The notes: generated by a model not told the origin, from the letters alone. A stretch of DNA of 64,000 nucleotides from Gracilaria domingensis (GCA_022539475.1 VCMS01000074.1:62001-126000); one strand, 5' to 3'; shown: positions 41,596 to 51,041, counted from the first letter of the stretch. A program made the numbers and translations.

Positions 41596-44217
41596 ATTAC
41601 CAAATTCATAAAACGCCTCTTAAACCTAATTTGTTATATGGAAACGGTCAATCAAGTTTTGTGCAATAGCCATTGCACACGTGGACCCCAAAACGTTTCC
41701 GCTTCCGTTTCCGAAGGCAAGGCGAATCGATTCGCCTTCATGGAAAAGAAAGCTGCAAATGCCTTCATTCCCTCTAAATTGTAATTATAATCCCAAAATT
41801 TAAAATGGTTTCATGTCTTTCACCAAAGAATTTTGTTTCACAATTATTGCACAACCGAAATACAACATTATATCATTTAGCTAACAGTCAACAACAGTTT
41901 TGTAAAAGAGCATGTAGTAACCAATACAATTCCTTATTTAGAAAATATTCTTACCATTTAAATGAAAACAAAATATGCGAAAATCCACTGAAAGCTTGGT
42001 TTTTGTTAACCTATTGAAGAACTTGTGCACAAGTTTCAGATATTTAATATTATATCAACAACTGTTATGCTCTAGGAAACCAATTACCTTTACATTGTTA
42101 AATCTAACCACTTAGTATAAAATATAATGGACCAACCAAGCAACCATTTTCAAAGAAAGGAAGTTGTGTTAACGCAATGTCAAAGATCGCACGCAGCGCG
42201 ATCTGAACAAAGTTGGCAGCTCTGATCCAGAAGTGTATGAGCCGGTACCGTCGTGGGACGGTGGCGTCCCAGACACAAGTACAGTTACCTTGTCTCAAAT
42301 GCTATAAAGAAGTAAACTATATTCTTCGTCTCTAGAAACGCCTATTTTATGTACTAGCTACATCATACTTTCTCTGAAAATAGTGTATGACTGTACTATC
42401 GTAATAGAAAACAGAATACTATGTATTTGGAGAGAGAAACGAGGACGCTATTAATAGAATTACAACATTCGTGCTGTGTGAAAACTAGAAGTGTTTAACT
42501 TTTGTCAAAAGATTCAAAATGTTTTATAACCTCGAATCACCGCCTCTCATTAATTTTCCAATTCATTATTTCAACTTGTAGAATGACCAGTACGTTGAAA
42601 GCAAGGAAGAATTGGGGTTTCAAAATTTCTGTTTGCTTCTTTCCCAAAGTCATCGAAAGGCCCTAAAGCAACTTTGGCTGTAGAATTTTCGTACAATGTG
42701 AGTAGCAGCGATGTGCAATATATACATCGCAAGAATGCAAACTTCTCGATATACATAGATAAGTGATCCTCAAGGAGCGGTCAGTTCCGTATAATTAACT
42801 AGGTCTATCATTGCTTCGAGAAGCAAGCTTCTTTAAGAAAAACCTCGCAAAGCTCCTCTGTAATAAAAACTAGATAGAGTATGCTTTTCGGAGAAGTAAA
42901 AACTAAGTCGATCACGCTGCCATAACTTTTAAAAAGTCAGTATGCGATTGGTTTGCCTGTGGCAGTAGTAAACATGAAGAGCGCCAGTGCTTCAAAGATG
43001 AAAAACACCAAGGCTGTCGTTACACTATATTTTAATAGTAGTGTAATCAGTGTTTTTAAAAACGAGCTATAATGAACTACGAATAAAATGTAATGAACAG
43101 TATCCAAAGTTGTGGAAGAATTATACGTCTTCTTATAAAGCAGAGCGTTACATTTTTAAGGTTTTTGTTTACCTTTGATTTTTATTTGTTCTTAGAGTGC
43201 TAGAACCAAATATTCGATATATGACCTTTCGCAAGTAAAAACGTTGTGCTTGAATGAAGCCAAAAAGAAATTAGTTGGTTGAAAATTTTTCGAGAACTAG
43301 ACATTCTTTGGAAACCATGACTAATTTTAAATAAACAGTATTTTAAACGAATGTTGAGAGTCTTTTAGAGTCTTAAAGAATTTTTTTCTCCTTGCCCTCT
43401 CGAATCCTATTTTAAGTAGTACCAAAGTTTTGGAAGAAGTAATGACAATGCTTTTCAAAGAATGCTGATAACTTACAATTTAGGATATCTATAGGCATTG
43501 TCTTTAAAATCATGAGATGACAGAATGGTTTTTTTGCAGAATTTTAATTTGTTGGCATTTGTTGATCTCATGTAAGGGAGTTATCCAAAATCGAATGAAA
43601 ATGCGCCGTGTGACACGGCGCATTTTTTAAATTTTTTATTGTCTAATGGTACTGTTTGTCAAGGAATATGACTTGTTCTAATTAAAAGCGGTAAAATTTG
43701 AGGGTGTGCCAAGCAGTAGGTTCAGACAACCTGAAACCAGCTTTTTGCTGCTTTAAAATATGTTTTACTTTGAGCAAAGTGGTCGATTAGCTCAACTTTA
43801 GCTCTGCCCGTTTGTTGGTAAGAGCTTTGCTATTATGCCCATTGTCCAGGTGGCACCGTTGGACACAAAAAGAGCCGGCAAACAGTTTAAAATTAAGTTC
43901 TTTTTTATGATCCATGTCAAAAATATACGTCACATACATAAAAGTAAGTATATGTACGGCGTGTATCTAGCAAAGATTGCCTTGGACAGGAAATGAACAA
44001 CAACATGACAACAACTTGTTCTTGAAGATAGCAGGAGATCACGGAAGCATGGCGGGCAGAGCAGGCATGTGTGGAATCGCAGCCCCCCCGTCAACCCACT
44101 CGCATCGAAGATTCCTTCTACACCACCAAGATATAGGCGTATTTTGGAAGCCGAGCTGTGACAAAGGTACCAAGCTGCGAATCACGGAAACTCGAGCGAC
44201 AGCAGAAAAGCTCCAAA
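41596..44217. other. AT-rich gene-free stretch
   Basis: About 2.6 kb with only short chance frames. Two compact structures stand out: a perfect 20-bp palindrome at 41719-41738 (AAGGCGAATCGATTCGCCTT) next to an 8-bp-arm hairpin at 41660-41679, and a terminator-shaped hairpin at 43598-43626. No RNA gene was recognised. Confidence 0.5.
43598..43626. repeat. Hairpin with 13-bp perfect arms followed by T runs
   Basis: AAAATGCGCCGTG and CACGGCGCATTTT enclose TGA, followed by TTTAAATTTTTTATTG. The shape mimics a bacterial intrinsic terminator, but the context is eukaryotic and no gene ends here. Confidence 0.75.
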
Positions 44218-44721
44218 TCAAACAGCTACTATGCCCGGATCAGCCGAAGTCAAAACTGACATATACTCACACGCATCATCCGCTTGGAGGCATGTGACCG
44301 AATGAATGAGTCCTTGCGGAAATATGGTCGCCTCGCCCACCGACAAAACATTCATAACCACTCGAGGGTCCGCAACACCTTCAAACTGTAACATGGAACG
44401 CAGCGTACCACGGGTCACGATCAACACTTCGGTAGCACGAGGGTGAAAATGGGAGAAGAAAGAGCTGCCGACCGTCAGTTTCACTCTCGCAATGAAAACA
44501 TCCACGTCTGAAAAGCCTAGCAGCGGGAAATCCAAAGCAGATGCCGTCTCAGAGGTGAAACTGGCGGTAGAGGTCACTGCGCCGTCCGCGGTATCGATCA
44601 CAAAGTCGCCGTCGGCTAACCTTCCTCGTAGCATGTCAAGCGTCCTAAATGGGGGTACGCGGGCGTTTGCCATGCACAGAGCGGTGGCAAGAATGAGCAC
44701 AAAAAGCTTGGAGAATGACAT
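44218..44721 (-). CDS. Secreted germin-like cupin protein
   Basis: 167 residues from an ATG at 44721. The signal peptide (MSFSKLFVLILATALCMANA) is followed by a germin-type N-terminal region and a cupin barrel. Cupin motif 1 is visible as FFSHFHPRATEVLIVTRGTL (His, His and Glu metal ligands) and motif 2 as VGEATIFPQGLIHSV (the third His). These residues usually bind manganese or iron; germins and relatives act as extracellular oxalate oxidases, superoxide dismutases or structural wall proteins. The protein is shorter than plant germins (about 200 residues). The gene lies in the spacer of the large inverted repeat. Activity cannot be inferred beyond the metal site. Confidence 0.8.
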   Translation of the reverse strand: MSFSKLFVLILATALCMANARVPPFRTLDMLRGRLADGDFVIDTADGAVTSTASFTSETASALDFPLLGFSDVDVFIARVKLTVGSSFFSHFHPRATEVLIVTRGTLRSMLQFEGVADPRVVMNVLSVGEATIFPQGLIHSVTCLQADDACEYMSVLTSADPGIVAV

Positions 44722-45685
44722 GATTGCGTGGAACAGCTGAACTTCTTGTATATCTTGTCGAGCCGATGCCGGAACGATTGCTTTCGGGTTGAAGGATGTT
44801 GGCGGACGGCAGTTGAGGGATGGTGGCGAACGGCAGTTGTCAATTTATGTGGGTTTGGGTTGCACATTTGAACAATCATGGTCTGAGATCTACTGTGATC
44901 GTCAGCAGTGCGTGCACAACGAGAGAAGAAGATGGAAGAGCTTCATCGCGATTAATGTTGCCGATTCAACAATAGGTGTGCCACCGTTGGAGCTTGACAT
45001 ACGGTATTCCACTTGTTTACGATCCTCCAAATGAATTCTGAGCGCGTAGGAGAGTACGTAAATAATTGGAGAATATCTGAATGTTATACAGTGACTCTAC
45101 ACAGTGTTGCTTGACGAACAACCCTCACAAATGATGTGAGCTCGGACTGGCAGCGTGTCCAGCAGGAAGATGAGAACAAAGAACACAGATTAGTTCATGT
45201 TGGGCAAGCCGCGAAGAGTGTATTCTAGCACTTTCTGAATTTAACGAAGCTGAACCAAGGGCCTGAGCTCTAAAACCTCATTATGTCTACTTCAATGAGG
45301 ACTGAATTCTCAGGTTCTCTCATGGGCGAGGATTGCTCAGCAATGGATGTAGCAATGCCTCCGATATGCAAAGGAAACTGCAGAACTGTTCCAGATTTCC
45401 AGGTAGAGGCCTTGCAACTTGATATACACGTGTACATGCATCGGTATGCTAACATCTGTATGCTAACATGGAAATGCCTTCTGGATGACGTGGAATTCGG
45501 AATCCGCTGGGTCTTGTTGTTGTACTTGTTATGTGCACCAAAGATATCCTGTAAGCTGTGTGATGCCTCGGCAACACCACCTCGGCTGTACCCTTCTTCG
45601 TAAGGGGATTTAGGGGATTTAGTACCTTGGTACCATACCAAAGTGTGCTAACTGCTGATCTTCCCGTTCATCTTCATCTTGCACA
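44722..45685. other. Intergenic, upstream of the cupin gene
   Basis: A two-copy direct repeat of about 23 bp (GGCGGACGGCAGTTGA and GGCGAACGGCAGTTGT, about 44798-44840) lies upstream of the cupin gene. A TATA-like GATATACAAG stands very near its ATG. Frames at 45270-45641 on both strands are not convincing. Confidence 0.4.
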
Positions 45686-46240
45686 ATGAAAAACGTCAGT
45701 TTTGGAAGGGGTAGCCCTGTGTTTCACATGTACATTTTGTCGTTGGCATCAGAGATATCTAGTTTGGCAACGAGACAAGTACATAGTACAACAATAACGA
45801 ACTTGCAAGTCAGTTCGTTGTTGTACTCGGGTCTCGTTGTCACATTCAAATGCTTGAGAGCTGCAACTAAAAATCATGGCAGGGACATTAAATATTTGAT
45901 TGTCAACAATAATGAGTTGCATGTCGTTTACGTTGTACAAATCCAAGCTGCTTGGTCGACTGCAGAAAAGCTCAGAATGGGTTGGAAAGCAAACAAAAAC
46001 TCGGATCAGTCTTGCTTTGAAGTTTCTGTTTTCATCACTGAAGTGGACATAATTTCATTTCAAATGTTTCTATCCCATCGGCACATTTTGAAAATCAGTA
46101 GCGAGCCCCATTTTTGTATTGTGGTACAGAAAAGTGAACCTCAGTCAAGGAAAGCAGTTGCCAAAGATAACCGTAGGGCGGAGCCAAACAAAGATATTAT
46201 ATTCAGGGACGTATTTGTGACTGACTATTTTGCCAAATAA
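45686..46240 (+). CDS. ORF-C, right-arm copy with extended N-terminus
   Basis: 184 residues from an ATG at 45686. The first 25 or so residues lie in the spacer, then the frame enters the arm and its inner palindrome, so the N-terminus differs from the left-arm copy. From CLRAATKNHGRD onwards it matches the left copy almost exactly. Beta-rich, no known domain. The last residues and stop come from the MITE end. The ATG could equally be inside the arm. Confidence 0.45.
   Translation: MKNVSFGRGSPVFHMYILSLASEISSLATRQVHSTTITNLQVSSLLYSGLVVTFKCLRAATKNHGRDIKYLIVNNNELHVVYVVQIQAAWSTAEKLRMGWKANKNSDQSCFEVSVFITEVDIISFQMFLSHRHILKISSEPHFCIVVQKSEPQSRKAVAKDNRRAEPNKDIIFRDVFVTDYFAK
45768..45839. repeat. Palindrome at the inner edge of the right arm
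   Basis: CAACGAGAC (45768-45776) and GTCTCGTTG (45831-45839) bound an imperfect inverted repeat, the counterpart of 37808-37879. Confidence 0.65.
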
Positions 46241-46387
46241 TAGAGATTGACTGACTACTTTAGCTGAACGTATAGTCATAATCCTACTTGTTTCTCATTA
46301 TTAGAGCGTTGTGACTAGTCGATTTTCCATTTTTGTTGACTAATGACTACTCAATTTACTATTTTGATAGTCACAAATACACCCCTG
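46204..46387. mobile_element. hAT-type MITE, 184 bp, right arm
   Basis: Same element as at 37252-37435 in reverse orientation, flanked by ATTATATT (46196-46203 and 46388-46395), the reverse complement of the left-arm duplication. Terminal CAGGGACGTATTTGTGACT and its mirrored partner are intact. Confidence 0.9.
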
Positions 46388-46388
46388 A

Positions 46389-46817
46389 TTATATTCCGCT
46401 TTTAACAACAATGCGCCGATTTCCCTCCACGACAGACTCCAAGGCGGACCAATTCACAGCATCGCCGACTTGTTGGACTATCATGTCCCGTGCCCCCACA
46501 AGTTCCACGGCAAAATCTGGTTTGCCATGATCGTCTTTTCTCGAGCTTGGCGCAGCTTCTGGAACTGAGTCCCTGCTCGCACCACAAGGAGCAGAACTCT
46601 CTTTCTCCGTCGGTTGGGCTTTAGCTGGCTCTGTCTCCTCTTCGTGCTCCGAAACATCATTGAATTCCAGGAAGAGGGCATCCAGTTCGATGTCCGAACC
46701 CATTTCTATCGGCACAAGCTCCGGCGTGCTAACTGTCGAAAGCGTTTCTGATTCTTCTGGAGTCCCTCCCGTACACGCCGATGACCGGCCACTCTCGTGG
46801 TTCGAGATCGCGTCCAT
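46389..46817 (-). CDS. Acidic ORF-B, right-arm copy (intact)
   Basis: 142 residues from an ATG at 46817. Acidic (many Glu and Asp), Ser-rich N-terminal half with GGTPEESETLSTVSTPELV, an EEETEPAKAQPTEKESS low-complexity stretch, and a C-terminal amphipathic segment (AVELVGARDMIVQQVGDAV). No signal peptide, membrane helix or known domain. The N-terminal region parallels ORF-A. A TATA-like box lies upstream. The left-arm copy is frame-disturbed, so this is the one intact B copy in the window. Role unknown. Confidence 0.55.
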   Translation of the reverse strand: MDAISNHESGRSSACTGGTPEESETLSTVSTPELVPIEMGSDIELDALFLEFNDVSEHEEETEPAKAQPTEKESSAPCGASRDSVPEAAPSSRKDDHGKPDFAVELVGARDMIVQQVGDAVNWSALESVVEGNRRIVVKSGI

Positions 46818-46903
46818 TTTCTCTTTACTTCACTTCTCAGGAAATAGGTATGGTTCACTCTGAGGCGAGTAAATATGACCACAGAGCCCGTACAAGGGTG
46901 CGT

Positions 46904-46911
46904 AAATTTAT
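46904..46911 (-). promoter_or_regulatory. TATA-like box of ORF-B, right arm
   Basis: CATAAATTTAC on the minus strand, one base different from the left-arm CATAAATATAC. Confidence 0.35.
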
Positions 46912-47208
46912 GTAGCCGACAACTTGAGGAACAGACTTCCGTTACATGCTGCGTGACCCTTTGCTCGGAAATATGAGAATGGAGCACTCAGTTTCTCACT
47001 ATCAGGCCCCTGTTATATACTACGGTTTGTGTGGAGGAGCATAAATGTATGAGACCACATTGCTCCAAATGTGACTCACCTGCGCATCAAAAGATCACTG
47101 GCGATGTTTGAGGCGAGGGAAAGACCCAACGCATATGAGAAACATACTCTGTGATTTAAGAGAAAACAAAGAAGCGTGAGACGTAATAGATTCGCTCATG
47201 TTATGCAG

Positions 47209-47318
47209 CCGATGGTGCGCATCGGGATTCGAACCGTGAGAACGAAGACACACGCGCAAAGCTTGAGCAATTGCGTCGAAGTCGACCTGGGATTCGATAC
47301 CAAGTTCTGCTCCATCGG
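47209..47318 (-). other. tRNA-like segment B, right arm
   Basis: Same as 36319-36428 in reverse: terminal CCGATGG/CCATCGG pairing and a GGTTCGAATCCCG B-box-like motif. Confidence 0.4.
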
Positions 47319-47930
47319 ATTTCGATCTACGCGCTGTTGAATTGGGGCTTCACGTTTTTCGAGAACTTTCGCGAAAGACAGCTCTGGGGCACCGGCGGAA
47401 GGTTCCGCGGGCGGGCATCGCGACCAGCAGGTCGCAGATATCGACGCGCCTGGATGGGATCCGCAGTGGTGGCACGGGCATGGCGCGTGTTATCGTGTCC
47501 ACGTCGACCGCGTGTTCCACGCCTGTACAGAAATGCAGTTTGATTTCTACTTTATTTTGTGTGGCAACCAATTGAACGGTGTTCATTTCGAATAATTTCG
47601 ACACAGCCGCTAGAATAGCACGCAGTCTCTTTCTTCGACGACTTTGCTGATTTTGCCACAACGTACACGTTTTTCATTTGCGTTAAAAAGCAAATATTTG
47701 TTCGAATTCGAATTTTAATTAAAGTTTTGGCCTTATAGGACCTGATCATAGGACGTGGTGCACGTGTACATCGATACACGCGCCCCAACTGCGGATCCCC
47801 CAACCTCTTCGATATTGCGATAGCATTGTCGTTGGAACCGGATTGAAACCCTGCTCCAGCAGTATCCTTCAAGGCCTTTCTGGCAAAACTTAAAAAGCCC
47901 AATGCACGAGAGCATTGATCGAAATCAGAA

Positions 47931-48028
47931 CCCGTATAACTTGGTAGCAAATCCCATGTCGAGATCGACGCAAATGTTGAAGCTTCTGAAGTGTGCCTCC
48001 TTCCTCAAGGTTCGAATCCTGATACAGG
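47931..48028 (+). other. tRNA-like segment A, right arm
   Basis: Same as 35609-35706 in reverse: CCCGTAT and ATACAGG ends and GGTTCGAATCC. It lies upstream of ORF-A on the same strand. Confidence 0.4.
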
Positions 48029-48228
48029 CGATCGAAACAAAATTATGACGATCAAATCGGTCTGAAGTGAGATATTGAACAATGGGGGCTCATACATTTC
48101 TACACTCCGCCAAACTACCCCCAAAAGAAGAGGGGCCCAAGACAGGAAATGGCAGCTCTCTTGTCATATAACTGAGCTGTGACGCAGGGACCAAGAAATA
48201 GCAGCGCATAGCGAGCTTCTCTGTGCCC

Positions 48229-48237
48229 ATAAATATA
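48229..48237 (+). promoter_or_regulatory. TATA box of ORF-A, right arm
   Basis: ATAAATATA about 54 bp before the ORF-A ATG at 48291. Confidence 0.5.
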
Positions 48238-48290
48238 CATGCTCACATTTCCAGTGTGAAAACACAGGCACTAGACATAGACATCTAGAC

Positions 48291-48818
48291 ATGCAGAGCA
48301 CCCAGAAAGAAGCTAGAAATTCGAACCAGTTCACCCCTGGTGGGGTTGCTGAGAACGACGACGAGTTACTTTCAGTCAGCTCGCCCGGTCTTTGTCCCCT
48401 GGCCGTGGATCCGGAGGCTAAAATTTGGCTTTTGACACAGCGCCTCTTCGGAATCGATGAAGGAAGACAGGTTAATAGTTCCTGTTCGCGGAAATCTTTC
48501 CCAGAAACCCATCGACCCGTGGAAGACGACGGAGATACGCTGTCTTGCGATTCGTGCGATCTCGTTCCCCTCGGGGTCGATACCGACGATGAAATCTGTC
48601 AGTTAGACTTGCGAATCGCAGAGATTGCCAGTGTTGTGCATTCACCGAGCTCGGAGCACGGGCCTCCCGCTGAGGAGTCGGCAGACCATCTTCCTGGGGA
48701 AGGCAATTCTGCCAACCATCTGGTGTCTGACGGGGCGGAGGAACCGACGGTACCAAAGGTGGTGCCTGGGGTGGTGGAGTGGCGGTCCGTGGACAGTCTC
48801 CTGGGTACAAGCAGATAG
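48291..48818 (+). CDS. Acidic ORF-A, right-arm copy
   Basis: 175 residues, open and almost identical to 34819-35346 (Gly/Glu, Glu/Gly and Met/Thr differences seen). Acidic, Ser-rich, no known domain, with two C-S-C-like cysteines in the middle (SCDSCDLVPLGVDTDDE). That CDLVPLGVDTDDEICQLDL block resembles the protein's own earlier segment LCPLAVDPEAKIWLL, suggesting an internal repeat of about 80 residues. The same block also resembles ORF-B, so the family may be built from one short repeated module. Function unknown. Confidence 0.6.
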   Translation: MQSTQKEARNSNQFTPGGVAENDDELLSVSSPGLCPLAVDPEAKIWLLTQRLFGIDEGRQVNSSCSRKSFPETHRPVEDDGDTLSCDSCDLVPLGVDTDDEICQLDLRIAEIASVVHSPSSEHGPPAEESADHLPGEGNSANHLVSDGAEEPTVPKVVPGVVEWRSVDSLLGTSR

Positions 48819-49295
48819 TTGGTGTCCACGTTGGAAATTTGTCGTTCTTGGAACAAATTGAAAACGTTTTCGTAGTATTAGATAAATATTTGGAAAAACT
48901 TTTAACGACTCACTAAACTTTTGAGATTAATTCAATTTTGGGGACGCTGTCAGCGACTCTTCAGCTGCTTGTTGCTGCTGGGAACGACCTCCACCATAAT
49001 ACCACTCGGGCGTTTTCAGAGTTGGCCTCCTTCAAACCAGTCCTGCCAGCAACTAGAGCAGCTTCTTCCAAGTACAAAGAGCTTTCCCCGATCTATTGCG
49101 CTGTATGGCGTGAAAATGGAACAAGGGCACGTGGAGAGCAGGCACAGACTAGGATTTGCCCTTATTCCGCAACGGCAATTGGAATCGGAAGTTGAGAGCA
49201 GTGCACGGCCCTGACTCGCGCCGGTTGGCGAGAGTGCCATGGTGCAAGCCACGGCAGGGAGACGCGCCTACCTCGGCGACCAGGAGGCGCAGACC

Positions 49296-49780
49296 ATGCA
49301 CGTTTCGAGCAGGCTGTTGCTCCTGCTTCTCCGTCTTGCTGGCGTTGGGCACCGCGCTACCGTGCTAGTACGGCAGCGGCGCGCAGTCCCAGATCGTCTG
49401 GTCCGAGCAGCCGTCGTTTCCAATGCCGGATGCGGCGACCCGCTCTGTCGAAAGCATCCTGCTGGCTGCAGAGAACGCTGCCGAGCAGAGCGAGTTCACG
49501 AACGCCGCTCGACCGGCCCGCGTTGGCGAGCTCGTCAACGAGCCCCACTTCTGGCGCAGCACGCGTCCGCGCGCCACCAGCCGCGTGTGCCCACCCGCGC
49601 GCGGCGCCGCCGCGCGCGCGCTCCGTCGCGCACGTCGCCTACGTGTCGTGCCGCCGCCGGCGCACGGCGCGGCGCGCACAAGTTCCGCGCGCGCCCCGCG
49701 TGACGCCGGTGTGCGCTCGCGGCGGCTCCGGCCGCGGCGCATCGCTCGCCGCTGCGCAAGAAAAGGACGCACGCTATTGA
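49296..49780 (+). pseudogene. Decayed gene for a secreted protein, GC-rich
   Basis: A signal-like start MHVSSRLLLLLL (ATG 49296) is followed, in a neighbouring frame, by FSVLLALGTALPC, a stop, and then a sensible-looking stretch QIVWSEQPSFPMPDAATRSVESILLAAENAAEQSEF to PHFWRST (about 49395-49560). At least one frame change and one stop separate them. I do not recognise the family. Downstream to about 49780 all frames are Arg/Ala-rich because of very high GC content. It begins about 310 bp outside the right arm of the inverted repeat. Confidence 0.3.
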
Positions 49781-49981
49781 TCGCGGAGCATGTGGCGAAA
49801 GACCAAGTCGCAGTTGAAAACAAGGCAGCGCCGTCGGACGCCTGCATTTATTTCTTTTTCTTCACTTCATCTGTTGCCTTCAAATGATGCCTTGGTAAGC
49901 CAGTTGCCCAAGTACTTAGCGGCGCGTCCAGTGCGTCAGTCGTAGTTGTGACAAAAGAAGGCCCGGTTGCTTGGTAACGAC

Positions 49982-50254
49982 TTAGAGAGTAGGAATACAG
50001 AACTTCCCTTCAGTCCAGCAAAAGTCGCGATAACCGCACTGGCTGTCTACTTGGCATGGCACGAACTCCCTCATCTTGGCAAACGCGTACTCTGTCGCAT
50101 GCGCATTAATCTCATCCAATTGCGTGTTGAACATCCTGTTTCGCAACGGCAAATAACCTTCGCCCACGCGTCGTTCTCCCCCCCACAATGGAAAGGCGGA
50201 AGCAGTAGCGGCAATGAATGCAACCACGGCGAAAACGATTCTGATAAAAGTCAT
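49982..50254 (-). CDS. Small secreted peptide with four cysteines
   Basis: 90 residues from an ATG at 50254. A strong signal peptide (MTFIRIVFAVVAFIAATASA) precedes a mature peptide of 70 residues. The C-terminal 25 residues hold CQVDSQCGYRDFCWTEGKFC, with spacing C-x5-C-x5-C-x6-C, similar in style to disulphide-knot modules (colipase or dickkopf-like fragments), though too short to assign. No transmembrane segment or GPI signal. Third or fourth small secreted protein gene in the window. An effector, defence or wall role is conceivable but not shown. Confidence 0.6.
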   Translation of the reverse strand: MTFIRIVFAVVAFIAATASAFPLWGGERRVGEGYLPLRNRMFNTQLDEINAHATEYAFAKMREFVPCQVDSQCGYRDFCWTEGKFCIPTL

Positions 50255-50875
50255 GCTGCTTAACGTGAGCTGAATTACAATGGAACAACGCCTTGCAGCT
50301 CAATCTTCTGCTTGTTGAGCTCTTCGATGAAGTGGATGACGTTCCACACGAGGAGCAGTCAGATGTAGCACGCTTATGTACTGTTTGCGCGTGCTGTTCC
50401 ATGCTTCCCCAAGGCCACTTGCGCTTGCGCCTGTTGCGTTATTTCTGTGTGATGCTCATTCCGGGCGGGGCATGTGCGAGTTGCTTCCCAACTCGCTGCG
50501 CTCTCGCCTTTGATATGAAGTGCCACGGCGCACGTAAAATAGTACGTGCGCTTCATCGATAGGCCAAAACGCATGAGTCAGTGCAGCTTGTGGCAAAAAG
50601 TGAAAGGCTAGGAGCTTCCGTAATTGAAAGAAAAACGAATATACGGCTGTCTGCTTCGGGTCATGCGTATCGACAAGCCTTCGTCTCGATTACGTGCAAC
50701 TGCTTCGGAAGCACCTGTGATCACACATTGAGCATTTTGCTGAGCGAGAAAGTAGCTTTCAGCCGCGGGCACGTGCTCCATGTCTGTTGGCACTGCACTG
50801 CTGAGCTCCCTTGCAAGGCTTTTTCTCGCCGCGCGTGATGCTTCGAGCTGGCAATGAGGGAATGCCATCTTTAAA

Positions 50876-51004
50876 GTGTATACGTTTGTGTGCTTACGAC
50901 AAGCCAAATTCATAGCAATGACGCGAGGAAGCAACTGCTTCCGCCTTGCTTCCTCGCGTCATTGCTATGAATTTGGCTTGTCGTAAGCACACAAACGTAT
51001 ACAC
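50876..51004. repeat. Long perfect inverted repeat: 58-bp arms, 13-nt spacer
   Basis: Arms 50876-50933 and 50947-51004 match base for base in reverse complement (58 of 58), spacer ACTGCTTCCGCCT. Perfect identity implies a recent origin. Overlapping frames on both strands start with the same peptide only because of this symmetry. The sequence is not otherwise repeated in the window. Confidence 0.97.
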
Positions 51005-51005
51005 C

Positions 51006-51041
51006 GACATTCTCTTGTTGCTTCAGCAACAAGAGAATGTC
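51006..51041. repeat. Second perfect hairpin: 17-bp arms, 2-nt loop
   Basis: GACATTCTCTTGTTGCT (51006-51022) and its exact reverse complement (51025-51041) abut the 58-bp inverted repeat with one base between them. Confidence 0.95.

Larger units (their letters stand above)
45760..48984. repeat. Right arm of the large inverted repeat (3.2 kb)
   Basis: Reverse-orientation copy of 34653-37887. The outer edge is at GCTGGGAA (48984) and the inner edge at about 45760-45768. It contains the same ordered parts: inner palindrome, ORF-C, MITE, ORF-B, TATA box, tRNA-like B, core, tRNA-like A, TATA box, ORF-A. Few differences from the left arm are seen, so the duplication is recent or kept uniform by gene conversion. 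No target duplication flanks the whole 14.3-kb structure. Confidence 0.92.

Noticed and set aside
34640-48995. Target-site duplication around the 14.3-kb inverted structure
   Set aside because: The bases outside the two outer edges show no repeat, so transposition of the whole is not demonstrated by the sequence.
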